Assembly (NCBI GenBank): GCA_018266255.1
Contig: JAFEAT010000001.1
Coordinates: forward strand, 124,001-188,000
Reading direction: 5' to 3'
From: Cyanobacteria bacterium SZAS-4
GTDB taxonomy: Bacteria; Cyanobacteriota; Vampirovibrionia; Obscuribacterales; Obscuribacteraceae
DNA length: 64,000 bases
The notes beneath the pieces were generated by a model that was not told the DNA's origin, made no database searches, and worked only from the letters and a program-made list of their open reading frames with translations. A program made the position numbers and the translations under genes. Positions 17,665 through 26,519 of this stretch are shown one piece after another (the first letter of the stretch is position 1; every line of letters begins with the position of its first letter).

Positions 17665-19625
17665 CTTGGCGACACCTGTTCAGAAGGCGAGAGGCCGGGT
17701 GACAATGACTGCGGCAAATACACTGCCATACTCAAATGATTGTAGGTCTTTCCTATTTCGTGTCCGTAGAAATGATAGTAGACACGGTCTCCAGTTGAAT
17801 CGCACAGCAATGAGCGTCGATAAGATTTGCCTGGCAAAGATATCGTGTCGGGCGGGTTGCGATCGAAACTAATCAAAGCATCCGGTTCCGTGCGTCTATA
17901 TTCTTTCCACTCGGGGGCGCTCAAACCCTCGATACAAGCAGGTTTTGTAAAGTTGTGACTGAGGAGCACCCACAAAGGATATTCACACCAACTCGTGTCT
18001 TCAGCAACAACTCCGATTCGAGATGCATGATTTTTATCGAGAAAATCAATGGCAGAAACATATGACGCATAGTAATTGGGGATGCTGCGAAAGTAGTTAC
18101 TGTCGCGAGAAGCAGCGAAAATATTTTCATCGCCGAGAACGATCTTATTTGGATTCAAAAGCAGATAGGGCAACGAATAAATTAGCAGCACGGAAATAAG
18201 TGCTGTATTCAATTTTCCCGAAAACCTATTGAACGCACAGCCGACAATTGGAGCCGCTGCAACATAAAGGGGTAGCAGCAAACGTGAATGCCACGGCTGC
18301 CACTTTAAAACAGCGCTGAACAGAAAGAATCCAACCATGAGTGAAGCGCTGTACAGCAGCAGTGTGCGTCTTTCTGGCGTCTGTTTGTATCCAATCACCA
18401 AACAGACAGCAATTAAAAATAGAACTGTATGGAGCGGATTTCCAGCCGTATCCTCTTGGAGCTGGAAGGCTGGATGTATGACGCCAAATGTTATTCCATC
18501 GAAAGTGCTTTTAGGGTCGCTTGCATCCCAATGAAAAATGGAATGAACTCTTTCGATGGCACCAACAATTATTTTGTTGCAAATCGGAATTGGTGTAAAT
18601 AGTTCGTCTGCCGCATTACGCATAACATTCGAAGCGAAATATTCGAGCGAATACGCATCGTTGCCGGCTCTGTATCCTTGTCCATAGTTACACTTATTGA
18701 CGAAGGGCGTACCGAACATCATCGTGTTTCGCATGGCGAATGGAGCACAAAACATAATCGACAGCGCTGCTGCAACAGCGAGCGGCCTTAAGGCTGCAAC
18801 CCCCATTCGCTTGAACATTGCCAGCGACAACAAGACAAGAAACGGGAGAGCGAAAAAATATGCAGTCGGTTTCGTGAGAGCAAACAACCCCAGTGACAGC
18901 CCGCACCAGACAGCGCTTTTATCGAAGTTCTTGAGGTTCAAAAGAAAACAGATGAACCATAACGCAGCAACGTAGTCATTTTGAGTTGAAGTGGATTCAA
19001 GAATCCCGATCGGAATGGTCAAACAAAACGCTGCGGCAAGAACCTGCGCACGCGCATTTGCACCAAGCTGCTTGGCTAACAAGCTAGTGCCAAGGAGACA
19101 TCCAATCATCGAGAACCATTGCACGACATTACTAAAATAATCGGTTCCAGACAAAAGACGCAAATGCATGATCAAAAATTCTGCGGCTGGATTCATGGTC
19201 AATTGGCGCAAAACATGAATTTGAAAGTGAGCGACACTTCTGTTGTTAATCCAATGCTCGATGCGACTGAGATGATAGGTTAGAGAGTCGTAATTGTTTG
19301 GCGAGCAATACACAGCGAGAATTCCAAGCGCCAGCGTAAGAACTGCCATCGCCAAAACAACAGGCGAAAGTTGCAAACGAGGCAATTCGAGCGAGTTTTT
19401 AGACTTCGCAGCGGCGATTGCGCAAACCAACAAAGCGATTCCCCACGCGGCTGCAACCGTAGTTTGTGTAAACGACGTAAACAAACTTAGACTTTCAGTT
19501 ACAAAAACAGCGAAAGAAGCCCAGACAATGGACGCTTCGAGAAAAGCTCGGCGAAGACAATTGCTACGCGAGAATCGAATGAAGCAAAGCAAGAGCCAAC
19601 AGAAGATAGGCAGCAGTACAAGCAT
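17661..19625 (-). CDS. Glycosyltransferase family 39-like membrane protein
   Basis: A 654-residue polytopic protein with an N-terminal membrane half typical of GT39/PMT-like enzymes: NNYDSLTYHLSRIEHW with the acidic catalytic position, followed by QLTMNPAAEFLIMHL. A C-terminal soluble domain carries ASRIGVVAEDTSWCEYPLW. It is first of five overlapping genes transcribed leftward and is divergent from the PqqD gene; the shared 229-bp region (19626-19854) must hold both promoters. Role in polymer or protein glycosylation is inferred. Confidence 0.78.
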   Translation of the reverse strand: MLVLLPIFCWLLLCFIRFSRSNCLRRAFLEASIVWASFAVFVTESLSLFTSFTQTTVAAAWGIALLVCAIAAAKSKNSLELPRLQLSPVVLAMAVLTLALGILAVYCSPNNYDSLTYHLSRIEHWINNRSVAHFQIHVLRQLTMNPAAEFLIMHLRLLSGTDYFSNVVQWFSMIGCLLGTSLLAKQLGANARAQVLAAAFCLTIPIGILESTSTQNDYVAALWFICFLLNLKNFDKSAVWCGLSLGLFALTKPTAYFFALPFLVLLSLAMFKRMGVAALRPLAVAAALSIMFCAPFAMRNTMMFGTPFVNKCNYGQGYRAGNDAYSLEYFASNVMRNAADELFTPIPICNKIIVGAIERVHSIFHWDASDPKSTFDGITFGVIHPAFQLQEDTAGNPLHTVLFLIAVCLVIGYKQTPERRTLLLYSASLMVGFFLFSAVLKWQPWHSRLLLPLYVAAAPIVGCAFNRFSGKLNTALISVLLIYSLPYLLLNPNKIVLGDENIFAASRDSNYFRSIPNYYASYVSAIDFLDKNHASRIGVVAEDTSWCEYPLWVLLSHNFTKPACIEGLSAPEWKEYRRTEPDALISFDRNPPDTISLPGKSYRRSLLCDSTGDRVYYHFYGHEIGKTYNHLSMAVYLPQSLSPGLSPSEQVSPR

Positions 19626-19774
19626 TCATGGGATTTTATCAAAATCACCATCTCCGAATGCCTTTCACAGGCGGTCCACGCCTAGCCTCCGATAAATTCT
19701 GGCTAACACGGTTGTGGCTCCAATGTGTTATCAAGATAGCCTCAAAGCGCGTCTAGAGCGATGCAGGCAAATGT

Positions 19775-19853
19775 GGACGCGAAGGCAACCACGTTTGAAA
19801 CGCGTCAAGAGACGCGATGGCAACCACGTCGATGGGCACCAATCAAGAGACGC
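19775..19853. repeat. Imperfect ~35-bp direct repeats before the PqqD-like gene
   Basis: GACGCGA(A/T)GGCAACCACGT occurs at 19776-19794 and 19811-19829, and TCAAGAGACGC at 19805-19815 and 19843-19853, the last copy ending at the ATG of the PqqD gene. Together they make two to three diverged copies of one unit. They lie in the 5' leader and could bind a regulator or form RNA structure. Confidence 0.65.
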
Positions 19854-19854
19854 A

Positions 19855-20115
19855 ATGATTACCAAAACTGACGACATTATCTGGCGCGTTGTAGACGATG
19901 AAGCACTCATTCTCAACACTTCCAACGGCTACTATTTTTCAATGAATGGCACCGCAACAGAAGCCTGGTGCCTTCTCAACGAAGGAAAGTCAATCGATGA
20001 AGTTGCTCGAACAATCGCCGAGCGATACGAAATTGATTTGGCATCAGCAAAAGCTGATGTCGAATCACTTCTGCAAGATTTGAAGAACGAAAAAATCGTG
20101 GAGTCAGAATCATGA
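19855..20115 (+). CDS. PqqD-like peptide chaperone (RiPP recognition element)
   Basis: An 86-residue stand-alone PqqD-family protein: IIWRVVDDEALILNTSNGYYFSMN forms the three-strand sheet (~6-30), then GTATEAWCLLNEGKSIDEV and YEIDLASAKADVESLLQDLK form the winged helices. PqqD-type domains bind leader peptides of ribosomal peptides and present them to enzymes. The ATG at 19855 is chosen because an upstream in-frame ATG (19714) adds 47 basic residues unlike the family. The stop overlaps the start of the leader-like peptide gene (ATGA). Such proteins also occur next to HprK-related kinases in exopolysaccharide loci. Confidence 0.9.
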   Translation: MITKTDDIIWRVVDDEALILNTSNGYYFSMNGTATEAWCLLNEGKSIDEVARTIAERYEIDLASAKADVESLLQDLKNEKIVESES

Positions 20116-20288
20116 CGGAACAAACCAAGCAAAGCACTGACGAACAATCAACGAAGTGCGAAAGCCACGTTGCCAAGCCCGAAGAGAACAAGAGCAACGC
20201 TCCAACTGCCGCTAAGCGCGCTTATGTCAAACCGACCCTGCGTAAATTCTCACAAATCGATTACGTAACTGCTTATGGCGTCGACTAA
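20112..20288 (+). CDS. 58-residue lasso-type leader peptide-containing protein
   Basis: The gene starts by ATGA overlap with the PqqD-like gene and ends inside the kinase start. The first ~35 residues are charged and low complexity. The end holds YVKPTL and, ten residues after that Leu, a Thr, which matches the spacing of the lasso leader motif YxxPxLx3Gx5T (Gly replaced by Ser). In lasso precursors the core begins two residues after this Thr; here only about four residues (YGVD) remain, too few for a lasso ring. So it is a leader without a normal core, perhaps a scaffold, tag or very short product. It is too short for routine gene calls. Evidence: motif, position beside its expected binding partner, and tight coupling. 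Confidence 0.8.
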   Translation: MTEQTKQSTDEQSTKCESHVAKPEENKSNAPTAAKRAYVKPTLRKFSQIDYVTAYGVD

Positions 20289-21345
20289 CAATCTGGCACT
20301 ATCTCGTCATTCACTCGCACTGGAAGATCTACAGATTGATTTCCTGACGCACAATGATTCTTTCCATGGTTGGCTCTCCTCTTACTATGCCGCTCCAAGT
20401 GCTGAACGAGGCACTGACAATTCTGCAAAAGCTCTGACAAATTATTCGATCACCCTGGAAGCCTTAGGCTCGCCCAATCAACTGCAGATGCCGATAGCAA
20501 AAGACGGGTTATTCACGAAGTTTTGCCTTATCGCCGACGCCCACTGCTATTTCAAAGACGGCAAATTTACGTCTGAAGCAGAAGGCGAACTGGCGCACCA
20601 GCTCGAGATCGATGTGCAGGCTCGAACGGTCAAAGGAAACATCGGTGGAGTTTTCCTCGAATCGGAAGAAAGCTTCATTTACATCGTGGTGCGCGACATT
20701 TTGCGCAGACTTGTTTTACCGCTGAGCGGCTTAGTGATGCTGCACGGGTCTGTGGTAACTCGCGGCGATCAGACAATTTTCTTTGCTGGCGACAAAGCAA
20801 TGGGGAAAAGCACAATCGCTCTGGAGATGCTAAAACACGGCTATAAAATCATCTCTGACGATAGCCCAATTGCAGCGTTCACCACAGGTGGTGCTCACGT
20901 CTTATCTGGAAAGGATCAGCTTAGCGTCACAGGTAATACACTCAAACTTTTTCCAGAACTAGAAGATTGCGTTTCGAGGCAACGTGATGTCTCCGGCAAA
21001 TACTTTCTCGATCGCGCCAAGTTAGGGAACACGCGCGTGACAGCCGAACCACGAAAAATCACCAATTTCGTGCAACTGAATCGAGGTGCTTACGAGCAAC
21101 CTACCTTTTTGCCACTCGACAAAGGCATAGCATCAGCAAACCTGATGAAGGAATTCATGCCCCTATTTCGAAAAGAGATTACGCTCGAAAAAGATGCAAG
21201 GTTTTTCCGCGATATAAATCAGACAATGTTCCAGATTCTCAGTTGCCTTTTGGCTGGTGCGAGTGCTCACGAGTTGAGGTACAGCGACAACCATCGCTCT
21301 GAGCTGCCTGCACTGCTCGCCACGCTTGACACAAGCAAAAGCTAG
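20275..21345 (+). CDS. HprK-related kinase
   Basis: A 356-residue protein with an HPr kinase-like P-loop, AGDKAMGKSTIALEM (~180), followed by a conserved DDSPIAAF (Asp pair ~200) as in HprK family capture loops. The N-terminal ~170 residues are specific to HprK-related proteins of exopolysaccharide and lasso loci. In paeninodin-type lasso clusters a homologue phosphorylates the peptide C-terminus. Its ATG lies inside the leader peptide gene (14-bp overlap), so coupling is expected; whether the target is the peptide, which ends in Asp and has few Ser, is unknown. Confidence 0.85.
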   Translation: MASTNNLALSRHSLALEDLQIDFLTHNDSFHGWLSSYYAAPSAERGTDNSAKALTNYSITLEALGSPNQLQMPIAKDGLFTKFCLIADAHCYFKDGKFTSEAEGELAHQLEIDVQARTVKGNIGGVFLESEESFIYIVVRDILRRLVLPLSGLVMLHGSVVTRGDQTIFFAGDKAMGKSTIALEMLKHGYKIISDDSPIAAFTTGGAHVLSGKDQLSVTGNTLKLFPELEDCVSRQRDVSGKYFLDRAKLGNTRVTAEPRKITNFVQLNRGAYEQPTFLPLDKGIASANLMKEFMPLFRKEITLEKDARFFRDINQTMFQILSCLLAGASAHELRYSDNHRSELPALLATLDTSKS

Positions 21346-21354
21346 AGTCGATCA

Positions 21355-22107
21355 ATGCCTCCCGTTAGAGTATCTGCAATCGTTTCGACTTACAATGCAG
21401 AAAAATTCTTTCGTTCGCGCATAGAGAATCTGCTCAATCAAACCATTGCCAATCAGCTCGAAATAATTGTCATTGATAGCGGCTCAACCGAGCGCGAGTC
21501 CGAAATATTGCAGGACTATTTGCACAATAAACGCGATTCAAACAATAATGCATGTTCGATTAAATACGTTCGCACAGAGCGTGAAACGCTGTATGCGTCA
21601 TGGAACCGTGGCATCGAGCTTTCTTCTGGCGAGTACATTTCAAACGCCAACACAGATGACAGACTACTTGATACCGCTCTCGAGAAACTAGCACAAAAGC
21701 TCGATCAAAATTCAGATGTCGTATTGGCTTATTCAGACTCATGGGAAACGACAGACGAAAAAGAGATTATCGACTGCACAAAACTTGAGTACAAACCTGG
21801 TCGGAGGCGAGTGTATCAACCGGAATATTCGCACAACAAGCTGCTTCTACATTGTTACTGCGGTCCGTTTCCGATGTGGCGGCGCTCTGTTCACGAAAAT
21901 TTCGGACTCTTCGATTCCAAGTTTGTTGTAGCGGGTGATTGGGAATTTTGGCTTCGCATGGCAGAGCAATCAAAGTTCGTGCATCTCGCCGAACCACTGG
22001 GCTTGATGCTAAAACGTGATGACAGCATAGTCTGGAGCAATCAAGAAAAAATGCTCGAAGAAAACAATCTGCTTAGACTAAAATATTTCGGTCAACCAAA
22101 ACAATGA
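21355..22107 (+). CDS. Family 2 glycosyltransferase
   Basis: A 250-residue GT-A glycosyltransferase: VSAIVSTYNAEKFF at the start, IIVIDSGSTERESE, SYNANTDDRL giving the DxD-like site as NTDD, and a late GDWEFWLRMAE that fits the acceptor/base region (ED-like GDWE). Cytoplasmic, likely adds one sugar to a lipid-linked glycan. Nine bases after the kinase and overlapping the next gene by ATGA. Confidence 0.9.
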   Translation: MPPVRVSAIVSTYNAEKFFRSRIENLLNQTIANQLEIIVIDSGSTERESEILQDYLHNKRDSNNNACSIKYVRTERETLYASWNRGIELSSGEYISNANTDDRLLDTALEKLAQKLDQNSDVVLAYSDSWETTDEKEIIDCTKLEYKPGRRRVYQPEYSHNKLLLHCYCGPFPMWRRSVHENFGLFDSKFVVAGDWEFWLRMAEQSKFVHLAEPLGLMLKRDDSIVWSNQEKMLEENNLLRLKYFGQPKQ

Positions 22108-23513
22108 CCAGAATGAGCGACGACACTACAAGCAAATTGCTGTTTTGCTTACTCAATAACAAAGTCGGTGGTGGCAATCGAATCCTGTTTGAACTGGCAA
22201 ATCGGTCACTTCAAGCCGGTTTTGATGCAAAACTATATTTTCTGGACAAGTCTGGACCACCAACCTGGTTTGCAAACAGCTGCAAGATTGCCGAAAACAG
22301 CATCGAAAGTGAGCTTTCCGACTATGACTTTGTCTTCGTATCAAATGCAAGTGCAGTTCCAGCACTCCTACCGCACTGCGACATAAATAAACTCGTTCTG
22401 GTCTGCCAGGGTTTCGAAAGTTATTGCTATGGCGAAACAATCAATGATTTACTAAGCCCTAAACCATCGATAGAAAACATACTCAAAATCGGCAATCCAA
22501 TTATTGCCACTTCAAAATCTATTCAATCGCTGATCAAAAACAATGTTGGCCGCGACTCCCTCCTGGTGCCGGTCGCGATAGATAAGGACCAGTTTGCAAC
22601 AGAGCGATCGCAACTTGCCGAAAGTGAATCTGTTCGCTCAGGCAAGTCCCCAAAGCGCATACTCGCGGTGGGTGACTATCGAGCGAAATTCAAAGGCATG
22701 CTTGATTTAGCTGATGCGCTAAAGATGCTGAACAAAGAAATTCCAATCGAACTAGTGCTGCTCACTCAACAGAAAGTCGCAAAAGATTGGTTCAAGAATT
22801 ACGACTTTCCAATTGAATTCAATTGCAACCCGCCGCAATCAGAACTCGCAGCTCTGTATGCAAGCTGCCATGTTTATTGCTGCGCGTCATGGTACGAAGG
22901 ATTCGGATTGCCTTGCCTGGAGGCTTTCTCAGTGGGCATTCCGGTTGTCTCGACCAACAATTTCGGCGTTACGGAATTCGCCAGAGATGGTGAAAATATT
23001 TTGCTGGCTCGCCCACATTCACCAAACGATCTGGCTGCGAAGCTTCGAACGCTTTTGACTGATAGTGCTTTACGTCAGTCGTTGATCGAAAATGGCACAG
23101 CCACAGCAGACAAGTACACGTGGCAGCAGACAATGTCTTGCTTTTTCGAGACGCTCAAGCAAATGGAGCAGACGAAGTCAGATGCAGTCGCACCGACACA
23201 GACAGAACTCGAATTTATGCTAGAAGAGTTGGAAAATCATGGGTACTACACGCCGCCTCAGGTAGAGCAGGCACTGTCCATTCTATCGATTGAACTGCAA
23301 ACGCTGTGCAGACGTATTAAAGAGGGCGATATTGATGAGGCTGAGTCGACCCAAATGCTCCAGCAAATTCGACAACAATTAAAAGTGCATTTGCATAATC
23401 CAGCAAGCAGTTACTACAAAGAATTCAAAGCCCGCTTCGATCTGTGTCAAATGTTTAGCGTAATTGAGAATCCCAAAGATTGGCAAAAGATGCTCAGCTT
23501 CAGTGAATCCTAA
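22104..23513 (+). CDS. Family 4 glycosyltransferase with C-terminal helical domain
   Basis: A 469-residue GT-B enzyme. The nucleotide-sugar half has YASCHVYCCASWYEGFGLPCLEAFSVGIPVV (in parts) with the EGFGLPCLE loop and the acidic E. The N-terminal half starts LNNKVGGGNRILFELAN. Residues ~370-469 form a helical extension (TELEFMLEELENHGYYTPPQVEQ...) shared with the paralogue at 27701-29080. It overlaps the next opposite-strand gene's stop at 23510-23513. Sugar unknown. Confidence 0.9.
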   Translation: MTRMSDDTTSKLLFCLLNNKVGGGNRILFELANRSLQAGFDAKLYFLDKSGPPTWFANSCKIAENSIESELSDYDFVFVSNASAVPALLPHCDINKLVLVCQGFESYCYGETINDLLSPKPSIENILKIGNPIIATSKSIQSLIKNNVGRDSLLVPVAIDKDQFATERSQLAESESVRSGKSPKRILAVGDYRAKFKGMLDLADALKMLNKEIPIELVLLTQQKVAKDWFKNYDFPIEFNCNPPQSELAALYASCHVYCCASWYEGFGLPCLEAFSVGIPVVSTNNFGVTEFARDGENILLARPHSPNDLAAKLRTLLTDSALRQSLIENGTATADKYTWQQTMSCFFETLKQMEQTKSDAVAPTQTELEFMLEELENHGYYTPPQVEQALSILSIELQTLCRRIKEGDIDEAESTQMLQQIRQQLKVHLHNPASSYYKEFKARFDLCQMFSVIENPKDWQKMLSFSES

Positions 23514-24748
23514 TTGCCGGTTGCTGGAGCATCATTACGTCGAGTTGATTGCAAGCGACGCAAAGCAGCATCTTGAAATAACCACGCTGGATGCAACAAA
23601 TAATATGCCTTGTACAAAGGCAATGGCAACGGCAGCCGAATGTAGTCCGCAACGGTCGGGTGAAAAACTTCAGTGGCAACATATCGAGCTTTAGCCTGAA
23701 ACGACGACAACAATTGAACGCAGAACTTCCAAGACAAGAATCGCATACCAGGCTCATCTTGAGTAGACAATGTTTCCAGCTTGGCGAGAACACCCTGCAT
23801 AAGAATTTGCAGCTCCGGGGTCATTCCTGATTCTGCAAACGCCGGCAGAGGAGAAGCAAAAATGCGGTTAGCTAAATTCAGCGCCAGCACCACCATCGAT
23901 GTCACATGCATATCGTCAGCAAGCTTTTTAACAACGACCCAATCGAGATTGTATTTTGTCCAGTTGTCTGCCATCTCGGCAATATCGCAAACCCACAGAA
24001 GTCGCGTCCAGTAATGCTTCGAAGCATGCGCGGCGAGAACAATGATTGAAAGATTTGATGTCAGGGTCTGCATCGTGCGCCGCTCGATAGTGATTGGCTC
24101 GACATGTTGCATGACCAGATCGAAAGGCAGAGGCAGAACATGGTGCGGTTGAATCTGCCAGTGCAAATCGATTACTCCAGTAGGCGTTTCTTTCGTGAAC
24201 GTGTGTTCATACTCCAGCTCGAAAAACACGTCTGATTGCACAAACTCACGAGTCAAAGGTGGCTCTCGCTCTGGCGACGGTTTATAGCCACTGTCAAGCA
24301 GTAATGCTTGAGCGGCGCGCGCGTCAGCAGGTGCGACCAGAACATCCACATCACTGTATTCACGCAGCATCAAATCGTCGTAAAGAGACAACGCCAGAAC
24401 TGGTCCCTTAAATATGACGGATTGGATATTACTCTTTTGCAGCAGTGCGTTGTATTGCAGAAAAGTGCCAACGAGGGCCAGGTTTTGGAACCGAATTTTA
24501 TCGTTGTGCCCAGTCATCATTCGAAAGCATTTTTCAGGCACATGAGACGAGAAATGTGTTTTCAAATGCTTGAAAAACGTAGGAAACACGCCGTGAAAGA
24601 CAGCAGCGGCCAGCAAATAATCCCAATCCAAACCAGATTGGATTAACTGCTCTGCCTGCGAAAGGGCCTCGGCACTGATGTCTTTCCGCCCCAAATGTAT
24701 GATGAGACGGATTTCCCTTCTTAAATTTGTGAGTTTTTCAGCTACCAT
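23510..24748 (-). CDS. NTP_transf_5 family nucleotidyltransferase
   Basis: A 412-residue protein with the PF14907 core: VIFKGPVLALSLYDD, REYSDVDVLVAPADA (DVD metal-binding acids ~125-135) and HWQIQPHHVLPL. This family occurs in lasso and exopolysaccharide clusters with HprK-related kinases and PqqD-like proteins. It is on the opposite strand of the cluster, converging with the GT4 gene and divergent from the DUF4091 gene 12 bp away. So its promoter must lie inside that gene's start. Substrate unknown. Confidence 0.82.
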   Translation of the reverse strand: MVAEKLTNLRREIRLIIHLGRKDISAEALSQAEQLIQSGLDWDYLLAAAVFHGVFPTFFKHLKTHFSSHVPEKCFRMMTGHNDKIRFQNLALVGTFLQYNALLQKSNIQSVIFKGPVLALSLYDDLMLREYSDVDVLVAPADARAAQALLLDSGYKPSPEREPPLTREFVQSDVFFELEYEHTFTKETPTGVIDLHWQIQPHHVLPLPFDLVMQHVEPITIERRTMQTLTSNLSIIVLAAHASKHYWTRLLWVCDIAEMADNWTKYNLDWVVVKKLADDMHVTSMVVLALNLANRIFASPLPAFAESGMTPELQILMQGVLAKLETLSTQDEPGMRFLSWKFCVQLLSSFQAKARYVATEVFHPTVADYIRLPLPLPLYKAYYLLHPAWLFQDAALRRLQSTRRNDAPATGN

Positions 24749-24760
24749 ATACTGCTGCTA

Positions 24761-26485
24761 ATGCATCCGACTGCTTTTGCCGGGCAAATGTTTGTTGAGC
24801 CACAAGATAACAACTTGATGGTTGAAAAGCAAACAGGAACCGCAAATGAAAAGGAATTTTCACGTCCCGATATGCTCAAACTAGTTCAAAAAAAAGGAAC
24901 AACCGCTGACACAGTTGGTTCGCTTCAAGTATATGGCACCGCCGGTGAGACTATAACACTGCCCTTCCAAATCGCATCAGAGGAGGAAGTGCAAGAATTT
25001 CGTTTGAATACTTTTGATTCAGCCGCAAACAATTCAGAAATTCTAGTTGATCTGTTCGTTGCCAAAACCTGGCAGACGGCAGGAGTGGGAATCTATCAAT
25101 CGAAGCCGATGCTAGTAGAAGAATTGCTTTTGAAAGACGATCGCATCAGCCTGAAGGATAGCTACCGCAAATCAGCCAACAGCTGGCGCGATGTTTTCAA
25201 GCCAATTTCTTTGTACGTGGCACCAAAATTGCCCGACCACAACGATGTCAGAACAACGCTACTGCCCAATCAATCGAAATCCTTTGTTGCTCGAATCAAA
25301 ATTGCCGACAATGCCAAACCAGTCACGCATACAACAATTTTGACCGGCACCACTAACGGTAAAAACGTACTGCAAGTCTCGATCAGGATCGACGTCAAAT
25401 CGATGCAGTTACTAGATCCACCACAAGACTTTTTTATCTGGTACAAAGGTCGCCTCGATCGTCATTGCCCGCAGCACTATGTGTCAGAAGAGTTGTTAGA
25501 GCTGCAAATGCTAGACATCTTCGAACACGGATTCAACGGCATCTCCATCGGAGAAACAGATACAGAGTTAGCCCAGAAAGCCATCGACATTGCCGAGCGC
25601 ATCGGCTTTGAAAAAATAGTCTTGATGCCTCCATTTCCAGAATTGATCAAGCTGAAATTTCGAAAAGCCCAGCCCATAGTTTACCTGAGTGACGAGCTCG
25701 ACATGCACGTTGAGTTTGCGGAGAAGGAAAAACCTGAAGCGCTAATTGCATACCATCAACTAAATTTCACAAGAGCGAAGACAGTAAATGGAGCAGTCAC
25801 GATGGCATCTCTGCTCAATCACACCTTCGTCAAGCGTTTCCAAAACGCAGAAGATATAGGGCACGCACCAGAGATCACATCGCTATATCTGAACCGCAAC
25901 AAAGAGTATCTTCAATTTATCGAGCAACTAAAACAGTCAGTCACAAGCAAACTATTTTATTACTGGCAGTGCTTCATGGAAAAGCCCAGTCTCAATCGAG
26001 TCTTGGCCGGAGCCTACCTTTGGAAAAGCGGCGCCGCAGGAATTTCACCGTACTGCTATCAGCACATGCCTGTCTATCCAAACTCTCCTTTCAATGACTT
26101 TGACGAGTGGGAGCCAGATTTTCATGAGAGCGGCATCGACAGACCGTTCAAAGATCACATGACGACCTATCCAGCACGGAATGGAGTCATTCCAACACTA
26201 CAGTGGGAAGCACTGCGAGACGGAATTACTGATTTTAAATACTGGTTCACCCTGCATCACTGGATAGAGAAGGGTCTGACCAGTCAAAAAGAAGAAGCTA
26301 TCGCGCTTGCCGAGGCTGCCCAACGGCGAAGCGACGCTGTATTATCTCGCATCGACCTGATTAAAATCGCCATCAACAGTGAAACAGAACAAGAGCCGTA
26401 TAGAGACATCGCGCCACATGAGTATGAAGAGTTTCGCAATCAATTGCGCGACGATATCCAAGCTCTAACCGCAGTTCTGGGATAA
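24761..26485 (+). CDS. DUF4091-type glycoside hydrolase-like protein
   Basis: A 574-residue protein. An N-terminal beta-rich domain (~1-215) is followed by a TIM-barrel-like region starting at FFIWYKGRLDRHCPQ, with HGFNGISIGE and a C-terminal motif PTLQWEALRDGITDFKYW that matches the end of DUF4091 glycoside hydrolases. The frame is open upstream of the ATG and encodes a hydrophobic stretch (YHILLLMHPTAFAGQ) that could be a signal peptide from a non-ATG start, so the start is uncertain. Probably acts on the surface glycan, by inference. Confidence 0.65.
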   Translation: MHPTAFAGQMFVEPQDNNLMVEKQTGTANEKEFSRPDMLKLVQKKGTTADTVGSLQVYGTAGETITLPFQIASEEEVQEFRLNTFDSAANNSEILVDLFVAKTWQTAGVGIYQSKPMLVEELLLKDDRISLKDSYRKSANSWRDVFKPISLYVAPKLPDHNDVRTTLLPNQSKSFVARIKIADNAKPVTHTTILTGTTNGKNVLQVSIRIDVKSMQLLDPPQDFFIWYKGRLDRHCPQHYVSEELLELQMLDIFEHGFNGISIGETDTELAQKAIDIAERIGFEKIVLMPPFPELIKLKFRKAQPIVYLSDELDMHVEFAEKEKPEALIAYHQLNFTRAKTVNGAVTMASLLNHTFVKRFQNAEDIGHAPEITSLYLNRNKEYLQFIEQLKQSVTSKLFYYWQCFMEKPSLNRVLAGAYLWKSGAAGISPYCYQHMPVYPNSPFNDFDEWEPDFHESGIDRPFKDHMTTYPARNGVIPTLQWEALRDGITDFKYWFTLHHWIEKGLTSQKEEAIALAEAAQRRSDAVLSRIDLIKIAINSETEQEPYRDIAPHEYEEFRNQLRDDIQALTAVLG

Positions 26486-26519
26486 TACTGCCAGTAGTCT
26501 GGCACTTTCTTTACATCAC

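Noticed and set aside
19855..21345. Complete lasso peptide cluster
   Set aside because: Although leader, PqqD-like and kinase parts are present, no asparagine-synthetase-like cyclase or transglutaminase-like protease is in the window, and the peptide has no room for a lasso core.
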